A stretch of 32,658 nt of DNA from Actinomycetota bacterium (GTDB lineage Bacteria; Actinomycetota; Thermoleophilia; Gaiellales; Gaiellaceae), in the NCBI GenBank assembly GCA_947507735.1, contig CANNRA010000004.1:1-32658 (forward strand), read 5' to 3'. Position 1 is the first letter of the stretch. Each line of letters begins with the position of its first letter. Positions 14,113 through 23,381 of the stretch are shown here, piece by piece. A program made the translations under genes and the position numbers. The notes beneath the pieces were generated by a model. That model was not told where the DNA came from. It did no database searches and saw only the letters and a list, made by a program, of their open reading frames with translations.

Positions 14113-14130
14113 GTGCTAGCATGCTAACAC
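14113..14130. promoter_or_regulatory. 18-bp palindrome directly before pdtaR
   Basis: GTGCTAGCATGCTAACAC is a nearly perfect palindrome: eight of nine base pairs match (GTGCTAGCA against GTGTTAGCA). It begins five bases after the pdtaS stop and ends one base before the pdtaR ATG. It contains TAGCAT (14117-14122), a plausible -10 box nine nt from the ATG. It could be an operator over a leaderless promoter, or an RNA hairpin in the pdtaS-pdtaR message. Confidence 0.5.
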
Positions 14131-14131
14131 G

Positions 14132-14728
14132 ATGAGTGGTGCAGTTGACAGCCCGGGCCTGCTCCGCATCCTGATCGCGGAGGACGAGACGATCATCCGG
14201 CTCGATCTGCGGTCGCTGCTGGAATCGTCCGGCTTCGAGGTGTGTGGTGAGGCACGCGACGGCGAGGAGGCGGTCGCGCTCGCCCGCGCCACCGCACCGG
14301 ACCTCGCCATCTTCGACGTCAAGATGCCCAGGCTCGACGGCATTGAGGCGGCGCGCGTGATCCTCGAGGAGCGCCCCATCCCGATCGTCATGCTCACCGC
14401 CTACGGGCAGGACGAGCTGGTCGCACGGGCGATCGAGGCCGGCGTCTTCGGCTACCTCGTCAAGCCGTTCCGCGAGAGCGACCTGCTGCCCGCGATCCGC
14501 ACGGCGCGCGCTCGCTTCGACGAGCTGAGCGCGCTGCGCGAGGAGGTCGAGACGCTGCAGGATGCGCTCGCCGCACGCAAGGCGATCGAGCAGGCGAAGG
14601 GCCTGCTGATGGCCAAGGAAGGCATCGACGAGCAGGCCGCGTTCGCCCGGCTGCGCAAGGCGAGCCAGATCTCGGGACGGCCGATGAAGGTCGTCGCCGA
14701 CGCGTTGATCGCCACCTTCGACGTGTAG
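14132..14728 (+). CDS. pdtaR: ANTAR-domain response regulator
   Basis: Response regulator of 198 residues acting on RNA. The receiver domain (about 12-125) has the acidic pocket Glu17-Asp18, phosphoacceptor Asp62 (AIFDVKMPRLDG), Thr89 and Lys111 (VKPF). A helical linker (130-150) leads to the ANTAR domain (about 137-195), seen as AIEQAKGLLMAKEGIDEQAAFARLRKAS and the end AdaLI. Phosphorylation by the upstream kinase is expected to allow dimerisation and binding of paired RNA hairpins, which would act as antiterminators. It is 23 bp from pdtaS and converges on the NUDIX gene. Its targets are not in this window as far as I can see. Confidence 0.95.
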   Translation: MSGAVDSPGLLRILIAEDETIIRLDLRSLLESSGFEVCGEARDGEEAVALARATAPDLAIFDVKMPRLDGIEAARVILEERPIPIVMLTAYGQDELVARAIEAGVFGYLVKPFRESDLLPAIRTARARFDELSALREEVETLQDALAARKAIEQAKGLLMAKEGIDEQAAFARLRKASQISGRPMKVVADALIATFDV

Positions 14729-14734
14729 GCGCGA

Positions 14735-14753
14735 CGGCCGCTAGACGCGGCCG
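14735..14753. terminator. Bidirectional hairpin between pdtaR and NUDIX gene
   Basis: Perfect 7-bp stem CGGCCGC/GCGGCCG with loop TAGAC. The NUDIX gene's stop codon (TAG on the minus strand, 14741-14743) starts at the stem-loop junction. Six bases after the pdtaR stop. Confidence 0.6.
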
Positions 14754-15271
14754 GCAGCCATCGCCCAGAGCAGCGCCGTCAGCGACAGCCCGTCGACGAT
14801 CTCGCCTGCGACGGCCATGCGGCGCACCTCGGCGGCCGGGAACCATTGCACGCGGGCGATCTCATCGGCATCCGGCTCACGCTCGTGCGTCGCACCGTCG
14901 GCGACGTAGATGTTGAACCCGTGGTTCGAGATGGCGATCGGCTTGTAGTGGCCGAGGAAGGTGAGCGGGCCGGGGCGCCAGCCGGTCTCCTCCAGCGTCT
15001 CGCGCGCGGCGCCCTCCTCCGGCGTCTCGCCCGCGTCGATGCGCCCCGCCGGAACCTCCCAGCCCCAGTCAGCGCGGGCCAGCCGGTGCTGCCAGCAGAG
15101 CAGGACGCCGCGCTCCGGGTCGGTGACGACAACGCCTGAGGCGTCCGTCTGCAGCTCCAGCGTGTGCATCTCGAAGCGGGCGCCTGACGGCAGCTCGACG
15201 TCCTTGAGGACGACGCTCAGCCACTTGTTCGCGTAGGCGACGCGCTGGCCGTGCAGCTTCCAGAGGGTCAT
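14741..15271 (-). CDS. NUDIX hydrolase (ADP-ribose pyrophosphatase-like)
   Basis: NUDIX enzyme of 176 residues that would hydrolyse a nucleoside-diphosphate derivative. The Nudix box lies at about 76-98: GRIDAGETPEEGAARETLEETGW, with the metal-binding Glu residues of the RExxEExG core intact (the expected aliphatic residue after RE is Thr). The N-terminus is an antiparallel beta domain (WKLHGQRVAYANKWLSVVLKDVEL), and WGWEVPAG precedes the box. Both are typical of ADP-ribose and sugar-nucleotide pyrophosphatases. The ATG overlaps the M20 gene's stop (ATGA), so it is the third gene of the ABC-F-M20-NUDIX operon. The substrate cannot be read from the sequence. Confidence 0.92.
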   Translation of the reverse strand: MTLWKLHGQRVAYANKWLSVVLKDVELPSGARFEMHTLELQTDASGVVVTDPERGVLLCWQHRLARADWGWEVPAGRIDAGETPEEGAARETLEETGWRPGPLTFLGHYKPIAISNHGFNIYVADGATHEREPDADEIARVQWFPAAEVRRMAVAGEIVDGLSLTALLWAMAAGRV

Positions 15272-16395
15272 GCCACTCCCGGGTCGAGGAGGAGGCGTGC
15301 CAGCAGGCGGGCGCGCTGGGGGAGCGAGGCGGCGAGGATGTGCTCGTGCGTCGCATGGGCGCCGGCGCCGTCGGGGCCGAGGCCATCCAGCACGGGCACG
15401 CCGAGCGCGCCGATCAGGTTGCCGTCGGAGCCGCCGCCGGAGCCGCCCCTGTCGAGCTGCAGTCCGAGCGCGGCGGCATGGCGGGCGGCTGCCGCGAAGA
15501 GCTGCTCGGCGCCGGGCGAGCACTCGAGCGGTGGGCGCGTCCACGCGCCCGTCCACTCGTGGCGGGCGCCGGCCACCTCGGGCACGAGGGCGCGCAGCGC
15601 CGACTCCAGCTCGGGCGCCTGGGTCTGCTGCGTGATGCGGATGTCGATCTGCGCCTCGGCTCGCGCCGGGATCACGTTCTCGGCGGTGCCGCCGCGGATC
15701 ACGCCGACGTTGACCGAGATGCCACGCGCCGGGTCGGCGAGACCGTGCACCGCCACGACCTGGCGGGCCAGCTCGTCGATCGCGCTGATGCCCGGGCTCG
15801 GCTGGGTGCCGGCATGGGCCGCGCGGCCGTGCACCGTCAGCTGGAAGCGGCCGATGCCCTTGCGGTGCAGCTTGACGCCGCCGCCGGGGAGGCACGGCTC
15901 GAGCACGAGGGCCGCCGCGGCCCCGGCGGCGGCAGCGGCGATGTGCGGGCGCGCCGAGACGCTGCCCTGCTCCTCGTCGGCCGTGATCAGCACGCGCAGC
16001 GCGCGGCGCGCAGGGTCGCCGGGGCGCGGGGCCTCGGCGAGCGCCGCCAGGATCGTCACGATCCCGGCCTTCATGTCGTAGGCGCCGGGGCCGTGGATGC
16101 GGCCGTCCGCGACCCGGAAGGGCATCCCGGCCAGCGTCCCGACCGCCCACACCGTGTCGGTGTGGGCGAGCAGCACGAGCGGGGCGCCGCCGCCGGGGAA
16201 GTCGACCTGCAGGTGGCCGCCGTCCTCGAGCACGGTCGTGCCGCCCAGCGCCTCCAGCCGTGCGCGCGTCCACGCGCTCGCCGCTGCCACGCCGGGCGTG
16301 CCGGTGGGCGACTCGATCTCGACCAGCTCCCGCAGCAGCGCAACCAGGGCAGCCGGGTCGTCGGCGGTGGGCGCCACGGGCGGAACGGACGTCAC
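15268..16395 (-). CDS. M20 metallopeptidase, carboxypeptidase G2-like
   Basis: Zinc hydrolase of 375 residues. Two-metal site: His78-x-Asp80 (LLAHTDTVW), bridging Asp107 (GAYDMKAG), Glu141-Glu142 (TADEEQGS), a VLEP motif and a final His in ATHEHI. The small dimerisation domain is inserted in the middle (about 180-290, GRAAHAG to IDIRI). This layout is that of glutamate carboxypeptidase/ArgE/DapE relatives, nearest in style to carboxypeptidase G2. It would remove a C-terminal residue or acyl group from a small peptide or amino-acid conjugate. The GTG start overlaps the ABC-F stop (GTGA). A GSGGGSDGN loop near the C-terminus is typical of the family. Confidence 0.93.
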   Translation of the reverse strand: MTSVPPVAPTADDPAALVALLRELVEIESPTGTPGVAAASAWTRARLEALGGTTVLEDGGHLQVDFPGGGAPLVLLAHTDTVWAVGTLAGMPFRVADGRIHGPGAYDMKAGIVTILAALAEAPRPGDPARRALRVLITADEEQGSVSARPHIAAAAAGAAAALVLEPCLPGGGVKLHRKGIGRFQLTVHGRAAHAGTQPSPGISAIDELARQVVAVHGLADPARGISVNVGVIRGGTAENVIPARAEAQIDIRITQQTQAPELESALRALVPEVAGARHEWTGAWTRPPLECSPGAEQLFAAAARHAAALGLQLDRGGSGGGSDGNLIGALGVPVLDGLGPDGAGAHATHEHILAASLPQRARLLARLLLDPGVA

Positions 16396-18278
16396 GCTCC
16401 GGCCTCTTCCTGCGCCTCCGCGAACAGCGCCTCCCAGCGCTCCATCAGCTTCGCCAGGTCGTCGCGCTGGCGCTTGTGCGCCGCGATCAGGTCGGCATTG
16501 CTCCAGTCCGCGGCCAGCTGCGCCTCGACCGCGACCAGCTTCTCCTCGGCAGCGGCGATCTCGACCTCGATCTTGTCGAGGTCGGACTTGCCCTTGCGCT
16601 TCGGCGGGCGTGCTTTCTCGGCGACAGCGGCCGCCCCGGCCCCGGCCTTCTTCGCGGGCGCAGGCGGCAGGATCAGCTCTTCCGCGCGCTTGGCGATCAC
16701 GTCGGCCCAGCCGCCGTCGTAGGAGCGCAGGTTCTTGCCCTCGACCGCGAGGGTGCGCGTCGCCACCGCGTCGAGTAGCGCGCGGTCGTGCGAGATCAGC
16801 AGCACCGTGCCCGGGAACGACTCGAGCGCCTCCTCCAGCGCCTCGCGGCTCTCGACGTCGAGGTGGTTGGTCGGCTCGTCCAGCACCAGGAAGTTGGCGC
16901 CCGACGCCACGATGATCGCCAGCGACAGCCTGCGCCGCTCGCCGCCCGACAGCGCCTTCACCGGCTTCTCGTGCGCATCCGCCCCGCTGAACAGGAACTT
17001 GCCGAGCAGCGACTGCGCCTGCGGCCGCTTCAGGCCCGTGCCCGAGACGCAGGCGTCGAGCACCGTGCCCCGCTCGTCCAGCTCCACCTCATGCTGCGAG
17101 AAGTACGCCGTCTTCACGTCGTGGCCGGTGCGGATCTTCCCCGCGACCTGCTCGCGGTTGCCCACCAGCGTCTCGATCAGCGTCGTCTTGCCCGCGCCGT
17201 TCTGACCGACCAGAGCAACGTGCTCGCCACGCTCGATCGCGAAGTCGACGTTCTTGAACAGCTCCTTGTCGCCCGCCTTCAGCTCCAGGCCGAGCACCTC
17301 CAGCACGACGCGCGCCGACCGCGGCGGATCCAGGAACTCGAAGCCGAGCGTGCGGCCGCTCGCGCCCGGGGCCTGCACGCGGACGCGCTGGATGCGATCC
17401 ATCTGCTTCAGCTTCGACTGCGCCTGGCGCGCCTTGGTGCCGTAGCGGAAGCGATCGACGAAGTTCTGCAGGCGCGCGAGGTCGGCGGCCTGGCGCTCGC
17501 TCAGCTTCGACATCGCCGAGGCGCGCGCCGCCTTCTCCTTGCGCCAGGTGTCCCAGGTGCCGGGGAAGTAGGTGCCCTTGCCGCGCTCCAGCTCCAGCAC
17601 GGCGGTCGTCACCGACTCCAGGAACCAGCGATCGTGCGCCACCAGGATGACCGCGGCGTCGATCGTCGTGATCTCCTTCTCGAGCCACTCCAGGCTCTCC
17701 ATGTCCAGGTGGTTCGTCGGCTCGTCCAGCAGCAAGAGGTCGGGATCCGACGAGAGGGCGCGCGCCAGCGAGGCGCGGGTCAGCTCGCCGCCCGAGAAGG
17801 TGTCGAGCGTGCGCGCGAGCTCCGCATCGGTGAAGCCGAGGCCGCGCAGCACCTGGTCGGCGCGGTCGCGCCAGTTGTAGCCGCCCGCGTGCTCGAGGCG
17901 CGCGTGCGCCTCCGACCAGCGGCGCATCGTCGCCGGCTCGTGGTCGCCTGCAGCCATGCGGGTCTCCAGCGTGGCCAGCTCCTGCTCGAGCTGGACGAGG
18001 TCGGACGCACCCGACAGCACGTAGTCGCGCAGCGTCAGCGAGCGGTCGCGCGGCGGGCGCTGGTCGTGCAGCGCGACGCGGCAGCTCTTCTCGAAGGCGA
18101 GGTCGCCGCCCTGGTAATCGGTCTCGCCCGCGATCACGCGCATCAGCGTCGTCTTGCCCGCCCCGTTCTGGCCGGAGAGGGCGAGGCGCTGCCTGCGCTC
18201 GATCGTGAACGACACCCCGTCGAACAGGGGCGTGCCGGAGAGCTCCTTGCGCAGAGCGGAGGCGATCAGGACGGCCAC
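16392..18278 (-). CDS. ABC-F family ATPase (translation factor/resistance type)
   Basis: Soluble tandem ABC ATPase of 628 residues, no membrane segments. Domain 1 has Walker [10 protein letters not shown] (about 37-45), signature FSGGE and [16 protein letters not shown]. Domain 2 has Walker [10 protein letters not shown], signature LSGGE and [13 protein letters not shown]. The interdomain linker includes a basic helical segment ([20 protein letters not shown]) that in ABC-F proteins reaches the ribosomal P-site. A Lys/Ala-rich stretch and a C-terminal coiled coil (about 565-625), as in Uup, complete it. It would act on ribosomes, either as a housekeeping factor or in antibiotic protection. 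The start is the GTG at 18278; the frame stays open far upstream, but that extension is antisense to transketolase and not coding. First gene of its operon. Confidence 0.94.
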   Translation of the reverse strand: MAVLIASALRKELSGTPLFDGVSFTIERRQRLALSGQNGAGKTTLMRVIAGETDYQGGDLAFEKSCRVALHDQRPPRDRSLTLRDYVLSGASDLVQLEQELATLETRMAAGDHEPATMRRWSEAHARLEHAGGYNWRDRADQVLRGLGFTDAELARTLDTFSGGELTRASLARALSSDPDLLLLDEPTNHLDMESLEWLEKEITTIDAAVILVAHDRWFLESVTTAVLELERGKGTYFPGTWDTWRKEKAARASAMSKLSERQAADLARLQNFVDRFRYGTKARQAQSKLKQMDRIQRVRVQAPGASGRTLGFEFLDPPRSARVVLEVLGLELKAGDKELFKNVDFAIERGEHVALVGQNGAGKTTLIETLVGNREQVAGKIRTGHDVKTAYFSQHEVELDERGTVLDACVSGTGLKRPQAQSLLGKFLFSGADAHEKPVKALSGGERRRLSLAIIVASGANFLVLDEPTNHLDVESREALEEALESFPGTVLLISHDRALLDAVATRTLAVEGKNLRSYDGGWADVIAKRAEELILPPAPAKKAGAGAAAVAEKARPPKRKGKSDLDKIEVEIAAAEEKLVAVEAQLAADWSNADLIAAHKRQRDDLAKLMERWEALFAEAQEEAGA

Positions 18279-18279
18279 A

Positions 18280-18308
18280 GCCCTCGGAGGGTACCGCCAC
18301 CCGAGGGC
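18280..18308 (-). promoter_or_regulatory. Hairpin sequestering the ABC-F ribosome-binding site
   Basis: On the minus strand GCCCTCGG pairs perfectly with CCGAGGGC across a 13-nt loop. The 3' arm contains GAGGG, the only Shine-Dalgarno-like sequence before the ABC-F GTG, and the stem ends one base before that codon. A GGGT/ACCC pair allows an alternative extended stem. This suggests control of translation initiation. Confidence 0.5.
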
Positions 18309-18377
18309 GCACCCGCCGTTCGCTGCGCCACGTATCCTCCGGTCGACCTTTTCTTCTGCCGCACGACGAGGAGCGAC

Positions 18378-20384
18378 GTGACCGACGCAGACCTGCGCCG
18401 CCTGTCCATCGACACGATCCGGACACTTTCGATGGACGCGGTCCAGCAGGCCAATGCCGGCCATCCCGGCACGGCCATGGCGCTCGCGCCGCTCGCGTAC
18501 CTCATCTACACGAAGCATCTGCGGCATAACCCGGCCGATCCGGCCTGGCCCGACCGCGACCGCTTCGTCCTGTCGTGCGGCCATGCCGGGATGCTCCAGT
18601 ACGCGCTGCTGCATCTCACCGGCTACGAGCTTGCGCTGGACGATCTCAAGCAGTTCCGCCAGTGGGGCTCGCTCACGCCGGGCCACCCGGAGCGTGGGCA
18701 TACGGCCGGCGTCGAGCTGACCACCGGCCCGCTCGGCTCGGGCATCGCCTCCGCCACCGGCTTCGCCATGGCCGAGCGCTTCCTCGCCCAGCGCTTCAAC
18801 CGCCCCGGCCACGACGTCGTCGACCACCGCACGTACGTGATCGCCTCCGACGGCGACCTGATGGAGGGCATCTCGGCCGAGGCCGCCTCGCTCTCCGGCC
18901 AGTTCGCGCTCGGCAAGCTGGTCGTCTTCTACGACGACAACCGCATCACGATCGACGGCAGCACCGAGATCACCTTCTCGGTGGAGGACCGCGCCGCCCG
19001 CTACGCCGCGCAGGGCTGGCACGTCCAGACCGTCAGCAACATCGAGGATCTCGACGCGCTCGATGCCGCCATCGAGGCCGCCAAGGCCGAGACCGGCAAG
19101 CCGTCGCTCGTCGTCGTGCGCAGCCACATCGCCTACCCGGCGCCGAACGCGGTGGACACGTGGAAGGCGCATGGCGCCCCGCTCGGCAAGGACGAGGTCG
19201 CCGCCACGAAGCGCGTGCTGGGCCTGGATCCGGAGAAGAGCTTCGACGTTGCGCCCACCGTCTACGAGCACATGGGCCAGCACGCCCGCGGCACCGCCCT
19301 GCAGCAGGCGTGGCAGGGCCGCTTCGCCAAGTGGAGCAGCGCCTTCCCGGACGCCCGCGCCGACTGGGACCAGGCCGCAACGGGCAAGCCGGCCCCCGGC
19401 TTTGGCGCGAAGCTCCCCGTGTTCCCGGCAGGCGAGGGCGTCGCCACGCGCGACGCCGGCAAGACGATCATGCAGGCCTTCAAGGGCTCGGCGCCGACGA
19501 TGATCGGCGGCTCGGCCGACCTCGTCGAGTCGAACAAGACCGTCTTCGAGGGCGGCGGCCTGTTCTCGTCCACGCATGCCGGCCGCAACATTCCCTTCGG
19601 CATCCGCGAGCACGCAATGGGCGCCATCGTCAACGGCCTCGCGGCCCACGGCGGCATCGTCAAGCCGTACGGCGCCACCTTCCTCGTCTTCTCCGACTAC
19701 ATGCGCGGCGCCGTCCGGCTCTCGGCCCTGATGGGCCTGCCCGTCGTCTGGGTGTGGACGCACGACTCGCTCGGCGTCGGCGAGGACGGCCCGACCCATC
19801 AGCCGATCGAGCATGTCGAGTCGCTGCGCGCGATCCCGAACCTCTGGGTGATCCGCCCCGGCGACGCCAACGAGGCGTCCGCAGCCTGGAAGGTCGCGCT
19901 GGAGCGTGAGGACGGCCCTGTCGCCCTCATCCTCTCGCGCCAGAAGCTGGCAACGCTCGACCGCAACGAGGTCGCCTCCGCGTCCGGCCTCGAGCAGGGC
20001 GGCTACGTCCTCTGGGACAGCGCGCCCGGCAGCACGCCCGAGCTGATCCTGATCGGCACCGGCTCCGAGACCAACCTCGCGCTCGACGCGGGCCGCACGA
20101 TCGCCGCCACCGGCCGCTCGGTGCGCGTCGTCTCGATGCCCTGCCGTGAGCTGTTCGCGGCCCAGCCGCAGAGCTACCGCGACCAGGTGCTGCCGCCCGC
20201 CGTGCGCGCGCGCATCGCCGTCGAGGCCGGCATCACGGTCGGCTGGCACCGCTGGGTCGGCGATGCCGGCGACATCGTCGGCGTGGACCGGTTCGGCGCT
20301 TCCGCGCCGGGCGACCGCGTCTTCGCCGAGTACGGCTTCACCGTCGACAACGTCGTGGCGCGCGCGAGCGCGCTGCTCGGGTAG
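18378..20384 (+). CDS. tkt: Transketolase
   Basis: Thiamine-diphosphate enzyme of 668 residues that moves two-carbon units between pentose, tetrose and hexose phosphates. Motifs in order: [41 protein letters not shown], the ThDP motif [13 protein letters not shown] with the Mg-binding DDNRITIDG, then [10 protein letters not shown] with the catalytic Glu, and [20 protein letters not shown]. Length is normal. GTG start with a good Shine-Dalgarno (GAGGAG) six nt upstream; a TATCCT box at 18333-18338 may be its -10. Head of the tkt-rpiB-tal-pgi cluster, divergent from ABC-F. Confidence 0.97.
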   Translation: MTDADLRRLSIDTIRTLSMDAVQQANAGHPGTAMALAPLAYLIYTKHLRHNPADPAWPDRDRFVLSCGHAGMLQYALLHLTGYELALDDLKQFRQWGSLTPGHPERGHTAGVELTTGPLGSGIASATGFAMAERFLAQRFNRPGHDVVDHRTYVIASDGDLMEGISAEAASLSGQFALGKLVVFYDDNRITIDGSTEITFSVEDRAARYAAQGWHVQTVSNIEDLDALDAAIEAAKAETGKPSLVVVRSHIAYPAPNAVDTWKAHGAPLGKDEVAATKRVLGLDPEKSFDVAPTVYEHMGQHARGTALQQAWQGRFAKWSSAFPDARADWDQAATGKPAPGFGAKLPVFPAGEGVATRDAGKTIMQAFKGSAPTMIGGSADLVESNKTVFEGGGLFSSTHAGRNIPFGIREHAMGAIVNGLAAHGGIVKPYGATFLVFSDYMRGAVRLSALMGLPVVWVWTHDSLGVGEDGPTHQPIEHVESLRAIPNLWVIRPGDANEASAAWKVALEREDGPVALILSRQKLATLDRNEVASASGLEQGGYVLWDSAPGSTPELILIGTGSETNLALDAGRTIAATGRSVRVVSMPCRELFAAQPQSYRDQVLPPAVRARIAVEAGITVGWHRWVGDAGDIVGVDRFGASAPGDRVFAEYGFTVDNVVARASALLG

Positions 20385-20396
20385 AGCGGAGACAGC

Positions 20397-20855
20397 GTGC
20401 GGATAGCGGTCGGCTTCGATCACCGCGGCGTCAAGCTGCGCAGCACCATCCTGGCGCGACTCGTCGCCCTCGGGCACGAGCCGGTGGACTTTGGCGTTCA
20501 CACCGACGAGGTGCGGGTCGACTATCCCGACATGGCTGCAGCCGTGGGCGGGGCGATCCAGCAGGGCAAGGCCGAGCGCGGCATCCTCGTCTGCGGCTCC
20601 GGTGTCGGCGCCTGCGTCGCCGCGAACAAGCTGCGCGGCATTCGCGCCGGGATCTGCCACGACGTCTACTCGGCCCACCAGGGCGTCGAGCACGACGACA
20701 TGAACGTGCTCTGCCTCGGCTCCGAGATCGTCGGTGCAGCCGTGGCCGACGAGCTGGTCGCAGCCTTTCTCTCCGCTACGTTCGATGGTGGCGAGCGCTA
20801 CGTGTCCCGTCTGAAGCTGGTCGAGCAGTTGGAGGAGAGTGGAAATGGGCGATAG
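20397..20855 (+). CDS. rpiB: Ribose-5-phosphate isomerase B
   Basis: Isomerase of 152 residues interconverting ribose 5-phosphate and ribulose 5-phosphate. Family landmarks: [53 protein letters not shown] with the likely catalytic Cys, and [22 protein letters not shown]. This is the RpiB/LacAB fold, not RpiA. GTG start 12 bases after the tkt stop; its 3' end overlaps the transaldolase gene by 11 bases, and the transaldolase ribosome-binding site lies inside its last codons, so expression is coupled. Confidence 0.96.
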   Translation: MRIAVGFDHRGVKLRSTILARLVALGHEPVDFGVHTDEVRVDYPDMAAAVGGAIQQGKAERGILVCGSGVGACVAANKLRGIRAGICHDVYSAHQGVEHDDMNVLCLGSEIVGAAVADELVAAFLSATFDGGERYVSRLKLVEQLEESGNGR

Positions 20856-21945
20856 CCCTCTGCACAAGCTGGCCGGGTATGGCCAGAGCGTCTGGGTCGA
20901 CTCGCTCTCGCGGGACATGGTGCGCGGCGGTGAGCTGGCGCGGCTGATCCGCGAGGACGCCGTCACCGGTGTCACGTCCAACCCGGCGATCTTCCAGAAG
21001 GCGCTCGCGCAGGGCGCCGCCTACGACGCCCAGCTGGCCGAGCTGGCCGGTGCCTCCAGCGCGAAGGAGGCGTTCATCGCGCTCGCCGTCACGGACATCC
21101 AGGACGCCTGCGATGTGCTCCGCCCGGTCTTCGATGAGACGAAGGGCGCCGATGGCCACGTCTCGCTGGAGGTCGACCCGACCTACGCGTACGACACCGA
21201 GCAGACGTTCGCCGAGATGGCGCGCCTCTGGCAGGAGGTCGACCGGCCGAACCTGCTCGTCAAGATCCCGGCGACGCTCCCCGGCCTGCCCGCCATCGAG
21301 GATGCGATCGCCAGCGGCCGCTCGATCAACGTCACGCTGATCTTCTCGCTCGAGCGCTACGTCAAGGTCGCCGAGTGCTACATCCACGGCCTGCAGCGCC
21401 TCGCCGCCGACGGCAAGGATCTCTCCAGGGTCTCGTCGGTCGCCAGCTTCTTCGTGTCGCGCGTGGACACCGAGGCCGATGCGCGCCTCGAGGCTGCCGG
21501 CGCCGGCCACCTCTGCGGCAAGCTCGCCGTCGCCAACGCGAAGCTCGCCTATGCCGAGTACCAGCGGCTCTTCTCCGGCCCCGCCTGGGAGGAGCTCGCA
21601 GCGAAGGGCGCGCGGCCGCAGCGGCCGCTCTGGGCCTCCACCTCTGCCAAGAACCCGGCCTACCGCGACGTGATCTACGTCGAGGAGCTGATCGGCCCGG
21701 ACACCGTGAACACGATGCCCGAGGAGACGATTCGCGCCTTCAGGGATCACGGCCTGCTCGCCCGGACGATCGACGCGGACGTGGACGAGGCGCGCGCGCT
21801 GTTCGCCGCTGTCGCGGCCGCCGGTGTCTCGTACGACGACGTGGTGACCGTGCTCGAAGCCGAGGGCGTCCAGAAGTTCGCGGACGCGTTCAGCTCGCTG
21901 CTCGCCGGCATCGAAGCGAAGCGCACGATGATCGCGGGGGCCTGA
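20845..21945 (+). CDS. tal: Transaldolase
   Basis: Class I aldolase of 366 residues transferring a dihydroxyacetone unit from sedoheptulose 7-phosphate. Motifs: QSVWVDSLSRDMV, AVTGVTSNPAIFQKA, SLEVDP, and the Schiff-base lysine Lys140 in RPNLLVKIPAT, then INVTLIFSLERY and RPLWASTSAKNPAY. Length fits the mycobacterial/cyanobacterial long-form transaldolase. I chose the ATG at 20845, which follows GGAGGAG by seven bases, rather than a GTG two codons earlier. It ends eight bases before pgi; in some bacteria these two enzymes are fused, but here the stop codon is clear and the proteins are separate. Confidence 0.96.
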   Translation: MGDSPLHKLAGYGQSVWVDSLSRDMVRGGELARLIREDAVTGVTSNPAIFQKALAQGAAYDAQLAELAGASSAKEAFIALAVTDIQDACDVLRPVFDETKGADGHVSLEVDPTYAYDTEQTFAEMARLWQEVDRPNLLVKIPATLPGLPAIEDAIASGRSINVTLIFSLERYVKVAECYIHGLQRLAADGKDLSRVSSVASFFVSRVDTEADARLEAAGAGHLCGKLAVANAKLAYAEYQRLFSGPAWEELAAKGARPQRPLWASTSAKNPAYRDVIYVEELIGPDTVNTMPEETIRAFRDHGLLARTIDADVDEARALFAAVAAAGVSYDDVVTVLEAEGVQKFADAFSSLLAGIEAKRTMIAGA

Positions 21946-21953
21946 GACCGGAC

Positions 21954-23381
21954 ATGACCGGCGGCCCGATCGCCCCTGCCGAGCTCATCGAGCGCATCTG
22001 GGAGCGCGACTCGACGGTCTGGACCGGGACGGGCGAGGCGGGGTGGCTGGGCTGGCTCGATGAGCCGGTGCACGCGCGCGAGCGCATCGCCGAGTACCGG
22101 GCGGTGGCTGCGCGCGTGCTGGAGGGCGTGGACGACGTGGTGCTGCTGGGCATGGGTGGCTCGTCGCTCGCGCCCGAGGTGCTGCGCCGGACGTTCGCCG
22201 TCGAGCGCTTCCACGTGCTCGACTCGACGCACCCCGCGGCGGTGCGTGCGCTGGCGGCGCAGCTCGACCCGGCCCGCACGCTGGTCGTCGCCGCGTCGAA
22301 GTCGGGCGGCACGATCGAGACGCGCTCGCACCTCGAGCACTTCTGGCTGCGCGCCCAGGGCGTCGCTGCCCGCGGCAGCCGCTTCCTGGCGATCACTGAC
22401 CCGGGCAGCGACCTGGAGCGCCTCGCCCGCGAGCGCGAGTTCGCAGCCGTGGTCTACGGTGAGCCGACGATTGGCGGACGCTACTCGGCCCTGTCGCCGT
22501 TCGGGCTCGTGCCGGCAGTCCTGATGGGCATCGACCTTGACCGGCTGGTCGCGAGCGCCGAGGCGATGCGGGAGGCCTGCCGGCTCGACCGCTCGCCGGG
22601 GCTCGAGCTGGGGCTCGCCCTGGGTGAGGGCTGGCTCGCCGGGCGCGACAAGGTGTGCCTGGGCGAGGCGCCGGGCGGGTTCGGCCTCTGGATTGAGCAG
22701 CTCGTCGCCGAGTCCACGGGCAAGCAGGGGAAAGGGCTCGTGCCCGCCCCCGGCGAGGGAGCTACGGCCCCTGGCGCCGCCTCTGGGAGCGCGCCCGCCG
22801 CCGACCGCCAGCTCGCCGAGGTGCGCATCCCCGAGCCGCACGCGCTCGGCAGCGAGTTCTTCCGCTGGGAGTTCGCCACGGCCGTCGCCGGCGCGCTCGT
22901 CGGCATCAACCCTTTCGACCAGCCCGACGTCCAGGCCGCCAAGGACCGCACCGGCGCGATCCTCGAGGCCGTGGTCGCCTCGGGCGCCGCTCCCGATGTC
23001 GCGCCGGTCTCCTCGGAGGCCGAGCTGCTAGCGCAGGCCCGGCCCGGCGACTACGTCGCAGTGCTCGCCTTCGTGAACCCGACCCCCGCGGTCGAGGCCC
23101 GGATCGAGGCCGCCGCCGACCGCATCCGCGGCGCCACCGGGCTCGTCGTGACGCACGGCATCGGGCCGCGCTACCTGCACTCCACCGGCCAGCTCCACAA
23201 GGGCGGTGCCAACAACGGGCTCTTCCTGCAGGTCGTTGACGACCGCGGGCCCGAGCTCGACATTCCCGGCCGGCCGTTCGGCTTCGGTCGGCTCATCGAC
23301 GCGCAGGCCGCGGGAGACCTGGAGGCGCTGCGTGAGCGCGGCCGCCGCGTCGCGCGGGTGCGACTGGACGAGCTCGCATGA
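21954..23381 (+). CDS. pgi: Glucose-6-phosphate isomerase
   Basis: Isomerase of 475 residues linking fructose 6-phosphate and glucose 6-phosphate. The two SIS-type subdomains are visible: VVLLGMGGSSLAPEVLRRTF, HVLDSTHPAAV, VVAASKSGGTIETRSHLEHF, FAITDPGS-like turn, GGRYSALSPFGLVPAVLMG, and late FRWEFATAVAGALVGINPFDQPDVQAAK, HSTGQLHKGG with the ring-opening His. This layout matches the shorter form seen in transaldolase-isomerase fusion proteins, which fits the adjacent tal gene. Its TGA overlaps the ATG of a short ORF that resembles the start of gnd. Confidence 0.95.
   Translation: MTGGPIAPAELIERIWERDSTVWTGTGEAGWLGWLDEPVHARERIAEYRAVAARVLEGVDDVVLLGMGGSSLAPEVLRRTFAVERFHVLDSTHPAAVRALAAQLDPARTLVVAASKSGGTIETRSHLEHFWLRAQGVAARGSRFLAITDPGSDLERLAREREFAAVVYGEPTIGGRYSALSPFGLVPAVLMGIDLDRLVASAEAMREACRLDRSPGLELGLALGEGWLAGRDKVCLGEAPGGFGLWIEQLVAESTGKQGKGLVPAPGEGATAPGAASGSAPAADRQLAEVRIPEPHALGSEFFRWEFATAVAGALVGINPFDQPDVQAAKDRTGAILEAVVASGAAPDVAPVSSEAELLAQARPGDYVAVLAFVNPTPAVEARIEAAADRIRGATGLVVTHGIGPRYLHSTGQLHKGGANNGLFLQVVDDRGPELDIPGRPFGFGRLIDAQAAGDLEALRERGRRVARVRLDELA

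Noticed and set aside
14113-14130. Palindrome as an ANTAR RNA target
   Set aside because: ANTAR targets are two hairpins with six-base loops carrying conserved A and G. This is one loop-free palindrome.
18279-20981. Upstream extension of the ABC-F frame to about 1,500 residues
   Set aside because: The extension is antisense to transketolase and rpiB and has a shadow-frame composition. The ABC-F family N-terminus begins at the GTG at 18278.
20839-23381. Transaldolase-isomerase fusion gene
   Set aside because: There is an in-frame stop at 21943-21945 and a new ATG eight bases later in a different frame register. Both proteins are complete, so they are separate genes.
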